A DNA stretch of 64,000 nt from Bolinopsis microptera (Eukaryota; Ctenophora; Tentaculata; Lobata; Bolinopsidae), in contig NC_087077.1 of assembly GCF_026151205.1 (NCBI RefSeq), positions 3,596,001-3,660,000 of the forward strand, given 5' to 3'. A program made the position numbers and the translations under genes. Positions 1-9,562 of this stretch are shown here, piece after piece. Within the stretch, counting starts at the first letter, position 1. The number at the start of each line of letters is the position of its first letter. The notes below the pieces were generated by a model, which ran no database searches, had not been told where the DNA came from, and saw only the letters and a list, made by a program, of their open reading frames with translations.

Positions 1-157
1 ACTGCTACATCCTTTTCTGCTCGGTTTTTTCTCTCTACGTTTCTCAGGTAGAACACATACTCTGGAATTAAGATTATCAGCATATTTTTCTATTCAGGCA
101 GCATACTTTAATTAAATAGGATCAAATACAAATCAGAAGTAAAAAACACGTTATTTT

Positions 158-262
158 GATACCTGTAACGATTTGAGGGGCCAATGATCCGATACCAGCT
201 CTGAGGTCCTCGTCCGATACTGGTATCACCTCCTCCAGCGTGGAGAAGATGGAGAGACTTGA
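158..262 (-). other. Candidate coding exon, copy 1 of a duplicated pair
   Basis: On the minus strand an open frame reads LSIFSTLEEVIPVSDEDLRA, then a Gly-Ile-Gly-Ser-Leu stretch, and ends at a good 5' splice site (ACAG then GTATCA). The same frame and donor survive in the copy at 1417-1521, where one Gly is an Arg. Conservation of frame and donor suggests a real exon of a minus-strand gene continuing off the left edge. A possible next exon (reading RKNRAEKDVA) lies at 1-34 with an acceptor of poor quality. I do not recognise the protein, and the upstream acceptor is weak. Confidence 0.35.
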
Positions 263-1416
263 CATATGTACTGTGGTATTTAATTAAAAGTTTAGTTTAA
301 GTACTAAATGTTGATCAAAAGTACAATCTTTGATACCGGTTCAAAAGTACAATCTTTGATACCGGTTCATTACAGAGGTAAGCAAGGTGTAACTGTATTA
401 TGAGATACCTGTCACCCGATGTATCGTACCACTACCAGTCAGTTAGCTTTAGTGTGGTATACGACATACATTATACCTTGTTGGTTACTATGTACTACTG
501 CTACTTTAATTAAACGAAGCTATATACACAAATCCCATCCTTACGCTTATATACATTATTATACACGATGCAAGGTTTCTGCGTATTGCCATAATTTCTT
601 GTGTACATTGTACAATATCAATATACAATGTACAATATCAATATACAATGTACAATATCAATGTACAATATACAATGTACATGCGTCATTCATTAAGCAC
701 AACTTTAACTCATCGGAATTAGCAATCTTAGGACAACAGACTACAACGGAAACACAATATGAAGCACAGCTTAATGAACAGTGAACACTGATAATCATGG
801 AGCTGACGCTTTTAGTCTAATAACAGTAGGGGAGGATTATACCACCCAACTCTAGACACTATTTACATTGTACACTCTATACACTATACACTATACACTG
901 CAGTAGACCCGGCACGTACTGAAGGAACAAAGCAGTGATATTTGATATCTGTGTCTAAATGGCTTCGATAGGATGTACAGTGCAACGACAAATTAGGTGC
1001 TAAAGTTACATTCAGTAAGTTACAGTAACTGCGTGATTTTCGCGATTTGCAACAGAAATACAAGTTTTCCGCACTTATTTGAACATACACTAAACGTTCA
1101 CAAACTGAGTGGTGATGGAAGTGTCACCTGGGAACCCACTCCACTGATCATGTTACACAAAGTGTGGCTGTACAGTTTCGTTGGGACAAAATTCTTTGGT
1201 ATCAAATTACAAACGAGTTTAATGTCTATTTTTTCAATCTCCGTATGCGAAAAACACGTGACTTCAAGAATGAACAGATAAAAGGTCGGATTTTCATATC
1301 AATTAAGGCCACGGTTAAACAAAAAACACGGACAATTCCAGCATATTTCATTGCCACATATTATGCACCTGCAATAACCTATATAAATCATTTTTATTTA
1401 TACACATTAGTTTGAT

Positions 1417-1521
1417 ACCTGTTACGATTTGAGGGGCCAATGATCTGATACCAGCTCTGAGGTCCTCGTCCGATACTGGTATCACCTCCTCCAGCGTGGA
1501 GAAGATGGAGAGACTTGACAT
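1417..1521 (-). other. Candidate coding exon, copy 2 of a duplicated pair
   Basis: Second copy of the minus-strand open frame described at 158-262. The reading frame and the donor (ACAG then GTATCA) are intact and the main coding difference seen is Gly to Arg in the GI[G/R]SLAPQIV stretch. If real, the two copies could be alternative exons of one gene or one could be a dead duplicate. Confidence 0.3.
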
Positions 1522-2120
1522 AATGTGATGTCTACACCCCAATGCTAGCTGTGGTATTTAGTTTAAAGGTTTAGTTGAAGTACTAGATGTTGATCAGTCA
1601 ATTTTTATAAGTCTCTATTTCCGAAAATGGAAAATAAAGTAGAATATTTGATTGTAAAGGTAAGCAAGGTGTATTTGAGATACTGGTCCAGCAACTTGCG
1701 CAGAATTATGAGGACTACCAGATCCTGGTGGAACCTAAGCGATCCATGATATCACGACAGGCCCTAGACTATATGCCCCAACCTTAAAATCTATAATTCG
1801 ATTTTACAAGATCTGTGAGATCTCAATAAGGGGTGCAAATTGGAAAATGACCGCAATTCCATTAAACATAACTTTAACTCATCGGAATCAGCAATCTTAG
1901 GACAACAGACTACAACGAAACACAATATGAAGCACAACTAGATGAACACTGATAATCATGGAGCTGACTCTTATAGTCTAATAACATTAGGGGAGGTTAA
2001 TACCACCCAACTCTAGACACTATTTACATTGTACACTCTATACACTAGACACTATACACTATACACTGCAGTAGACCTGGCACGTACTGAAGGAACAAAG
2101 CAGTGATAGTTAATATGCAG

Positions 2121-3200
2121 TGTGTACAGAAACTATTCTGCTTCACAATAAACACATCACTGACTAAATAGTTCCAATAGGATGTACAATATTACGGAGT
2201 TCCTGATACTCTGAACATTAATACCCTGAATTAATTAAATTATAGAACATGTGGGACATCACGGACATCTGCCCAAGTGCTACGAAATTACCCCCTTCAT
2301 AACATTGCCCAGCACAATGTTACCACCACAGAGCACTATAAACACTGTCTCACTGTGTGTGGGCGTGAGGTCAAGACTCTACAAAGACTGTGTATTTTTA
2401 CACTTCCTTGCAGCAGAGAATTTATGTTTACATTTTATAGTCGGGTGCAGGTGCTTGCTTGCCTTGAATAAACCAAATGATCATTTTTTGTGAATCTCCT
2501 GTGGTGCTCACAGCCATATAATCACGTACTAGTGAATCATTCTGGTTCAATATTAATTAGCTTATCTTACGGTATGTTTTACGACACATCTTATTGAATT
2601 CGGCGGAATAATAATTATCTTTTCATCTGAAGTTCCATGTTCGTTGGTGAGATCGAGAACCTGCGATCACATTTCTTTCGATCTATTAATCTTCTACATC
2701 TAGTATCAAGTTTCTCACAGCCTCTGCAAATCCTAATTGGCATTTTATGATCCAATTAAAATGGCTTTGCATATTTAGAGTGACGTAGCATTTTCATCTT
2801 AGATAGGTTTTAATTGTTTTACATTTTAGAGGTTGTCACTGGTAAGTGGTAGTATTATGGAATTTGGAGGGTTTCAGTCCGATATGATCGATAAGAACCG
2901 CAAATTCTAGTTAAGAACGAATGAAAATTTACCAGTCATGTTCGATTAAAAGTTTCCCATATTATGTTAATATGTTTTAGTTAGTTGGTTTAAGTCGTTG
3001 TTTTCATTTCAATGATGAAAATGTCGAACTTTCAGTAGCATTTTCAGGGAGAGATTTAGTTCTTTGAATGATTTTGGGCTGAAAAAGAAGGTCCCAAATC
3101 TGAAGTTAGATTTTTACTGATGACTGAAACCAAATTATGACCGCTGTTTACTGTTACTATACTACTATACCTATTCTGTGGTGTATCATAACACTTTAAT
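2121..3200. other. No recognisable gene
   Basis: AT-rich sequence with no ORF over about 80 codons that looks coding. The right end, approaching 3210, becomes pyrimidine-rich and ends in TAG, consistent with the 3' end of an intron leading into the next exon. Confidence 0.5.
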
Positions 3201-3216
3201 TATTGTGTAGGTGATA

Positions 3217-4011
3217 ATGTCGAAAATGAAGGTGATGAGGTTTGACTGGGAAACGGATGTGAACGATAGAAAGAATTTCTGGGAGTTGATTAGCAATGCC
3301 AGAGATGACATTCAGTTTGTCATCCTTGATAAGACCAGTGAGAATGTCATCTTTAAACTTGGGATCGAACCAACCAGTCTTGTTAAACGGGATCTCCCGG
3401 GAAATATCAAAGTAACTGATAGAAATGAAGCTACCAAGCGAGTACCGATGACTTCACAAAGCGAGGGAGAAGATGCCGTTTCAGTTTCGGTGTCTATTGA
3501 TTCAGAGGCCGACTGGCCACTGTTCTTGCAGCAACACTGTTCGTTCTCACCTGTCATTGTGAAATTAAGCACTACAAGCTACGGCGAGAGATCACAGTCA
3601 TCTTCAGAATCCGAATCTGTTAGTTTTACAAAACATCAGGAAACGATTTCCAACTTCATCACCACCAACCTCGACTGTCACAGGACTTCAGAGCTGACCC
3701 CCAAGTTTGTGTCACGGTGTATTTACGAATCAGGAGAGTTTTGTACCTTTCAACACTACTATGTTTTGGAAACAGATGGGTATGATTTGTCGAAGTGTTC
3801 CCAACTATGTCCTGAAACTTTCAATTTAGAGACCCAGAAAGAGAAGGGCATGTTGGACAAACTCTTAGGAGACAAGATGTTTGTGGCTATGAGGACCCAG
3901 GATATTACTGAATTTTGCAGAAATTCTCGGGGTCTTTTAATTTCACCCAATTTGATCGTTTGCTTACAGCATATTTTACGATGCAGTAGTGATCAACTGC
4001 TTTTAAAATAA
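3217..4011 (+). CDS. Unrecognised 264-residue protein
   Basis: Open frame of 265 codons including the stop. It follows a plausible acceptor (ATTGTGTAG just before GTGATAATG), so an upstream non-coding or coding exon probably exists; the first in-frame ATG is at 3217, giving MSKMKVMRFDWETDVNDRKN at the N-terminus. No signal peptide or membrane segment is visible. Residues about 70-140 are rich in Ser, Glu and Asp (QSEGEDAVSVSVSID, then SSSESES), probably a disordered linker. The C-terminal third carries five or more scattered Cys residues. An AATAAA overlaps the stop codon region and may serve as polyadenylation signal. I recognise no family. Codon usage and length argue for a real gene rather than a chance ORF. 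Confidence 0.6.
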   Translation: MSKMKVMRFDWETDVNDRKNFWELISNARDDIQFVILDKTSENVIFKLGIEPTSLVKRDLPGNIKVTDRNEATKRVPMTSQSEGEDAVSVSVSIDSEADWPLFLQQHCSFSPVIVKLSTTSYGERSQSSSESESVSFTKHQETISNFITTNLDCHRTSELTPKFVSRCIYESGEFCTFQHYYVLETDGYDLSKCSQLCPETFNLETQKEKGMLDKLLGDKMFVAMRTQDITEFCRNSRGLLISPNLIVCLQHILRCSSDQLLLK

Positions 4012-4553
4012 ATTTGAATAATTTTTTGTAAAAAATAACTTCCTTTTAAGATTTCTTCTAATAGTAAATGCACATAAGTTTAGGCTTAGAGTTCGGGTTG
4101 TTATCCAGGTTTCTATTTATTTTCTTGATTTACTTTTGGATGAATTTGATTTAAATTTTGAACAATTTGTTCAAGTTTTGTACAATTGAACATTCAGATT
4201 TATTATCAGTAAATTTACTTTTAGTTATTTTTCATCGATGGCGCTTTTTTCTTTGTCCAAATCTTTTTTAAATGGGATAAAATAGTTGTTTAATTATACT
4301 GGCCCGGCATGTAGTGTGACAAATACACGTGTTATACCAAATAAGTACAAACTCGTACAATTTATTTAGCCTCCATATGATAGCCCAGTCAATTTTGTAA
4401 TAGAGGCTGTTTAAAAGGCCGCGACTTAAAAAACAAACAGAGCTTGAGGAATGTTTGAGCAGCTCAGAGTTGACATTTAATTTTGACACAATACAACCAG
4501 CATTAAAGTCCACCCAGCAATAAAAATGTAACTAACCCACGCCCTTTTTCAGG
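4012..4553. other. Spacer between two plus-strand genes
   Basis: AT-rich, no coding signal. It ends in a pyrimidine tract and CAG (GCCCTTTTTCAG) that looks like the acceptor of the next exon. Confidence 0.5.
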
Positions 4554-4564
4554 GTCGGGAGAGG

Positions 4565-5194
4565 ATGGTAGCTGGGACGCTGAAACGAGATCTGAAAGAC
4601 GTGACAGCAGAGTGTAACCCTGCACTACGTCCCATATGTTCCTACGAGAACCCCCATCTAGTGCGTTACCTCTACAAGCTGTCCCTGTCCTTGTCTGGTA
4701 AGGTGGCTAGACAGTTGAGGGTTGTTCATGGCTCTAAAGGTCCCATACAGAGTGTTCTCAAACCGCTTGTTGTTCAGGTTAGTTTTAGTTATTTGTTGAA
4801 AAACCCACGCCCATTTTTTGAGTGATCTTAGAATATGTTTTGGTAATTTTACATTGGTACATTTGGTAACTTGGTAATTTTACATATGTATCAGGGTAGT
4901 TTTCCTTGGTTCCAAAAAAATCATAAACACGTTTAATGTTTATAAGCATATATAATATCAAATGTTAAAATCAGCATAAACCAACTTAAATTGCAGGTAA
5001 AAGAAGACGTGTCCGAGGAGGGAGCCTTACTCCTGAACCTGCGACCAGTGGCTTCTTATCGCTTTATATTCTACAGTGCCCTTATCTTCCTGCTATCTTA
5101 CATGTCTGGCATTAATCCGCTCCTTATCTTCACTTATCTGGGACTTGCACTGGCTGCGTGTGCTTTTGCCTCTAGTATTGTTACCTCCTCTTGA
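4565..5194 (+). CDS. Small membrane protein, two exons (4565-4777, 4997-5194), 136 residues
   Basis: Exon 1 follows an acceptor at about 4553 and runs to a donor (GTTCAG then GTTAGT) after 4777; exon 2 starts after TTGCAG at 4997 and stops at 5194. Both joins are phase 0. The N-terminal half is soluble and basic-acidic mixed (GTLKRDLKDVTAE, then SGKVARQLRVVHGSKGPIQS). The C-terminal ~45 residues are strongly hydrophobic (FIFYSALIFLLSYMSG, then LLIFTYLGLALAACAFASSI), giving two predicted membrane segments close to the C-terminus. The frame is open upstream of the chosen ATG to the acceptor, so a further 5' coding exon is possible. I do not recognise the family. Confidence 0.65.
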
Positions 5195-5775
5195 CCTGAA
5201 ATCATTTTAGTAGTTTAGGAGAGCTGTCAAAGGAGTTCAATAGGTATTAGACATGTATCAAAGCATGGAAAGTGTTTGGTAAGGTTATTTTATTTTAAGG
5301 AGATAATGCACCTGAGGAGACAGTTTATGACTATGAGAATTTGCCGGTTATTTATTTATTGATACCCCGATTTTTATTTAGATTTTTACGAGTTCTGACC
5401 ATGTGTTTCAGACTTGGTTCTAACCGTTCGGGAGCGTCCTTGATCTAATTTTAATTTTGTCTTTTTCAATGACAATTAACGGGTTCTTTTTATCAAATTT
5501 TAAAGTAAACCATGACCATTGAAATATTTGACTAAATTTGAATGTTCAATTTACAAAGATTAAAGGTTTTCAGTAAATTGTCGTGACGATTTGTCAACAA
5601 ATAAATTTAACTAAGACCAACCCACAAGTATAGTACAACCTTCGTTATCACACCCCTTCAAAAACGGTCCCGATTCCGCCCGATAAGGAGGTAAAAAATT
5701 GGACCGAGGTAAAATTGTTTGCAAGGTAAGTCCGAAAAAGTCCTCAAAAACTCTAATAATTTCTTATTTGCTTGT
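5195..5775. other. Intergenic, nothing recognised
   Basis: AT-rich 3' flank of the small membrane-protein gene followed by the 3' flank of a minus-strand LINE relic. No ORF of note. Confidence 0.5.
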
Positions 5776-5781
5776 ACTTGA

Positions 5782-7000
5782 TTAGGTCTCCTCAATCACT
5801 ATGTCAGTGTTTCCTGTAAACGCTACAGCATCTTCCAGCAAACATTTCCTCCAGTTCTTTCTTGGACGGCCCCTAGATCTTCTCCAATGGGCAGGGGTCC
5901 AGTTAAGCAGGTACTTAGGAAGCCTAGTGTCTGGCATTCTGGTGACATGGCCAAACCAACGCAGGCGGTTTGCTCCTACGTACGTCTCTACTGGATTTAT
6001 CTTTGCACGCTCCAGCACTTCAGTGTTTCTAACCCGATCGAGCCATCTTATCCTAAGTATTCTCCTCAAGCAACGCTGATGGAACACCTCAAAGCGCGCT
6101 GCTTTTTGGTTGTGTTCCAAACCTCACTACCATATAACAGTATTGTCAAAACCGCTGCCTTATAAATCCTGATCTTTGCATAAGACTGGATGTTGCGGTT
6201 TTTCCATATATTACTCAGTTGATTACCAATCACACCGGACCAAGCTGAGTTATCTTGGCCAATGCGAGCATTTAGATCTCCAAGTAAAAACTTCACGTCA
6301 TGAGCTGATAGTTCATCAAATGCCCCAGATAGCTGCTGATAAAAGTCATCCTTTACCCCGACTGCTACATCCTCAGTTTGAGCATAAGCTATCACAATCG
6401 AAATGTTGATATGTCGACTGTGCAGCCTCGCTGCAAGAATACGTTTTGATATCGGACTGTATGAAATCAATGAATTTTTTGTCTTCTTTGAGAGGACTAA
6501 ACCTACCCCTTGTCGTCTGTACCCATCACTTCTTCCTGAGTTAATAAAGAGGGACCCATCATCCAAGGTAACCTCACCAGTGCCGGGTCTGTGCGTCTCT
6601 GTCAGCCCCAAGACATCCATTTTATATGCTGACATATTCTGTGACAATTCATACAGCTTTGAGGAACTGCTCTCCAATGATAACACATTCCACGTTCCCA
6701 CATTAATGCTGTGTTTGATAAAGTTGCATGGGAGTGCTCTCCCCTTCTCCGGGTCCACATGAGTGATATGCTGTGAACTAATAACACTGTTGAAATAAGG
6801 CGACTTCTTTGTTCTCATCTGCACACTGGGGTCCTTGCGGCTTTGCCCAGAGCACTTCATCCTGGCTACACCCCTCCTTGAACTCCGAGAGTCACTCCAC
6901 TTTTGGTTATTCATTGATGTTTCAGTAGCTATTTTAAGGTTGAAGGGTAGCTGGCCCCTCGAACCTGGTAGTTTTTTATCGACCTTTACTGGTCTAGATC
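5782..7000 (-). mobile_element. Internally deleted non-LTR retrotransposon (endonuclease plus RT C-terminus)
   Basis: Two overlapping minus-strand frames form one broken element. The first (6066-6914) carries an APE-type endonuclease: INVGTWNVLSLES, then DVLGLTETHRPGTGE, then KFLLGDLNARIGQDNS, the typical Asp/Asn-rich active-site signatures. Immediately afterwards it jumps to AVLTILLYGSEVWNT, a motif that in full-length elements lies at the very end of the reverse-transcriptase ORF, so the whole RT core is missing. A frameshift at about 6095-6105 then moves to the second frame (5782-6120), with the usual C-terminal pattern CLRRILRIRW, RLRWFGHVTRM and RGRPRKNW. Such proteins belong to the RTE/craniofacial-development-protein-2-like LINE group. 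It cannot be autonomous. Confidence 0.88.
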
Positions 7001-7505
7001 CATAGTTTTTTGTTGCACCTCATCTATTTCTTATTGAGATTTAAAATTTAATCTCTATTCACTGATAAATAATAATGGAGGTAAAAGCTTCGAATTTGGG
7101 ATGTAAAAACAGGTAAATTTGAACTTATTTGAACGTACACCTTGTCGATTGTGGAGTTAAATCTAGAATCAGTTTTAATCATCGGACAAAGGATCCGCCC
7201 AATTCATGTAGATGCCTTTTTTAAACATATGCTGATCAGGGGAGGCCGTACATTGTACAATTTGAAATTTAAATTAGAGATTTTTTGCCAACATGCACAG
7301 TTGCTTGAAATACTTTTGAAATTTTCCAACTAAACTTTCAATTTTTCATTTGTAGAATCTAAACACAAATTCAAAATCTCTAAACTCAACATTCTACAAC
7401 TTATTATCAATTAAATTGTCACCATATGCTTACCCCTTTTTATCTGAAATAAATCAAAAATGAAAATATATAAAATCTGCTATCTTGTATCTAAATGGGG
7501 AAAAA
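7001..7505. other. Spacer, 3' flank of the amino acid transporter gene
   Basis: AT-rich sequence with no coding signal between the LINE relic and the stop codon of the SLC7-type gene. Confidence 0.5.
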
Positions 7506-9245
7506 CTAAAACTCATTATCAACCAGTTTGTCTGTATCGGTGTAAGGTGAATTTACAGATCGTATTGACATCCTCTCTGAGTCACCACTGTAATTAAAGT
7601 CACCCTGCATCTTGTCGACTGTAATGTTAGAGTTGTAAACTCCGTAGGTGGCATAGCTGGTCAGGCCTAGACAAAGACAGACCCCCACCCTGGCCCATGT
7701 CATAAGGGGGAGACTGACCATGAGGGAACTGTTAACGAGAACCCCTGCTGCAGGTAGCCAGGGAACCAGGGGACACTTGAAGGTGCACGGTTCCCAAACC
7801 TCCTTTAGTTTCAATCGCATAAAGCACAGGATTATGACACCAAGTAGTAGGAAAAACAATCCTGTAGAGAGAGCGGTTATTATCGAGCCAATGTTTTTGA
7901 AGCAAGCACATGAGGCAAGCGAGCATGCCCAGAATGTGAGAGTTGCTAGAATGGCTTGTTTTTCAGCGGCAGTGTACACACCTTTACTCTCGGTGTGAGG
8001 TGGCTGGTACCTTCCAACTATCACACATATATTGGTCAAACAGAAGCAAATCAGAGATCCTCCAGAGTTCATCATGACAAGTTCCTCTATGTCAAGGAGG
8101 ATAATTCCAAGAGCGGGCAGAATCAATGAAATGATGATAGCCACCACTGGAACCTGAGTGGAGCTCACGTAGGTTAGCTTTTTGTACATGATTCCGTCTT
8201 GTGCCATGCCGAAAACAACTCTTGAGGTGGCGAGGACTGAGGCGAAACTGCCCGTTGCTGTAGCGAGGATTGCTCCCACAGATACCACCTTTACAACCCA
8301 CGGGACCGATGCAAAGGCCAGGGCCATTCCTGCTTCATGGGTCAGGGTATAGTAAGGAGCAACATATGTAATAGCACCGCATACCGCCATGTAGAGAGAC
8401 ATGATGAGTCCAAAAGTGAGAACCATGGAGATGGGAATGTCTTTTTGAGGGTTTCTGGCTTCACAGCCTAGACAAGCTATAGCGTCAAATCCTCCATACG
8501 AGAAATAAGCCAAGGAAGCGCCTGTAAAGACCCCTGTAGCTCCATAAGGAAAGTAGCCACCAGTTCCATGATCAGCATCTTCAGGGACAACACGGAACCA
8601 GTTATCTGTAGAGCCCTTCACGAAACCCATTACGATTATCAGAATGAGAGAAGCCATGACAACAACGTTACATATAGCTGAGACGACCACAGTCTCCTTG
8701 ACCCCCCACAAGTTCAACCCCCCACATAGCAGCAGGATGAGCAGTGCGAACAGGTCCACATATTTAGTCATGTAGGGGACTTCCACTGCCAGGTTCTTGC
8801 CCTCCCAGGCTATAATGGTTCCGTTCAAAATGAGCTGGTCAGCGTATATTGAGAGCGACTTTATGAGACTTGCAAGTCCTATCATCCACTCGATTAGCAT
8901 GCTGATACCAATAACCCCAGCAGCAAGCTCGCCCAACACGTAATAAACGTACAAATACGCAGAGCCTATCCCCGCAAACCGGGATGCCAGCTCAGCGTAC
9001 GTGAGCGCACTGACTAGAGCTGCTAAACCAGCAATCAAGTAGCTGATGGTGACAGCTGGACCTGTCGTGTTGGCTGTCAAAACGGGTGTTATCACGAAGA
9101 TACCTGCTCCCACCACGATGGAAAAGCCAGAGTTAACGAGGTCGAAGATACCGAGGCAGCGGTTCAGGCCACCATCTCCAGCTGATTCCGGGGTCCGGCG
9201 TTGTGTCAGGCGTTCTAAGAGGGGCACTTTGAGCTTTGTGTCCAT
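7506..9245 (-). CDS. Cationic amino acid transporter-like permease (SLC7/APC family), intronless
   Basis: A 579-residue open frame with ATG at 9243-9245. It belongs to the amino acid-polyamine-organocation superfamily: TM1 carries the unwound-helix substrate motif GAGIF (residues 46-50) and is followed by YAELASRFAGIGSAYLYVYY, the conserved stretch of CAT-type SLC7 carriers. Later matches to that group are FSYGGFDAIACLGCEARNPQ in the middle and CPLVPWLPAAGVLVNSSLM near residue 490. Hydropathy gives 12-14 membrane segments with cytoplasmic ends; the C-tail is Ser/Asp-rich. In animals such proteins import Arg, Lys and ornithine across plasma or lysosomal membranes; substrate here is inferred. 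Most animal SLC7 genes have introns, so the single exon hints at retroposition or intron loss. A hAT-type MITE sits 81 bp upstream of the start. Confidence 0.93.
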   Translation of the reverse strand: MDTKLKVPLLERLTQRRTPESAGDGGLNRCLGIFDLVNSGFSIVVGAGIFVITPVLTANTTGPAVTISYLIAGLAALVSALTYAELASRFAGIGSAYLYVYYVLGELAAGVIGISMLIEWMIGLASLIKSLSIYADQLILNGTIIAWEGKNLAVEVPYMTKYVDLFALLILLLCGGLNLWGVKETVVVSAICNVVVMASLILIIVMGFVKGSTDNWFRVVPEDADHGTGGYFPYGATGVFTGASLAYFSYGGFDAIACLGCEARNPQKDIPISMVLTFGLIMSLYMAVCGAITYVAPYYTLTHEAGMALAFASVPWVVKVVSVGAILATATGSFASVLATSRVVFGMAQDGIMYKKLTYVSSTQVPVVAIIISLILPALGIILLDIEELVMMNSGGSLICFCLTNICVIVGRYQPPHTESKGVYTAAEKQAILATLTFWACSLASCACFKNIGSIITALSTGLFFLLLGVIILCFMRLKLKEVWEPCTFKCPLVPWLPAAGVLVNSSLMVSLPLMTWARVGVCLCLGLTSYATYGVYNSNITVDKMQGDFNYSGDSERMSIRSVNSPYTDTDKLVDNEF

Positions 9246-9318
9246 GACTATCTTAATCTGAGTACAAAGAAATTAGAGTTATCCGTGTAATTTGGTGGTT
9301 TCAATTTTAGAAAGGAGG

Positions 9319-9562
9319 TCGACGGTCAGTGGCGTAACTAAGGGGGGGGGGGGGGGGGGGGGGCCGGGGGCGCAATCCTAGGGGCGCGCCAAATCGTCGT
9401 TTGAATGTAGGACAATTTCGAAAAACTTAACTACGGTACTAGCAAAACTGCGCGTTTTGATCTAGAAACACATTTTTTAGGGATTTTACCGGCGTATCCT
9501 CTAAAATCATCGCTTTTTCGGCGGGGGGGGGCAACAGGCAACGTTACGCCACTGTCGACGAT
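9319..9562. mobile_element. hAT-type MITE with near-perfect 8-bp target duplication
   Basis: The element spans 9327-9554 (228 bp). Its ends are inverted copies of CAGTGGCGTAAC, matching the CAGNG start typical of hAT elements. The flanking octamers are TCGACGGT (9319-9326) and TCGACGAT (9555-9562), a 7/8 match, and hAT transposases make 8-bp duplications. The interior has no coding capacity and holds two long G runs near the ends. It lies just upstream of the SLC7-type start codon, so within its promoter or 5' UTR. Confidence 0.85.

Larger units (their letters stand above)
152..2120. repeat. Imperfect tandem duplication of ~0.7-0.8 kb segments, period ~1.2 kb
   Basis: A segment beginning at 152 (TTGATACCTGTAACGATTTG) recurs at about 1411, and the later part around 680-930 recurs around 1860-2110, including the run from ACTTTAACTCATCGGAAT through GGCACGTACTGAAGGAAC. 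The copies differ by point changes and by indels of tens of bases, so the offset drifts from about 1,259 to about 1,170 bp. The DNA between the paired blocks (about 960-1400) is single copy. This is a local segmental duplication, old enough to have diverged by a few percent. No transposon ends were seen on it. Confidence 0.8.

Noticed and set aside
419-784. 121-residue plus-strand ORF as a gene
   Set aside because: Its middle is a low-complexity AATATACAATGTAC repeat, it has no domain or splice context, and it overlaps the duplicated block where the frame is not conserved in the second copy.
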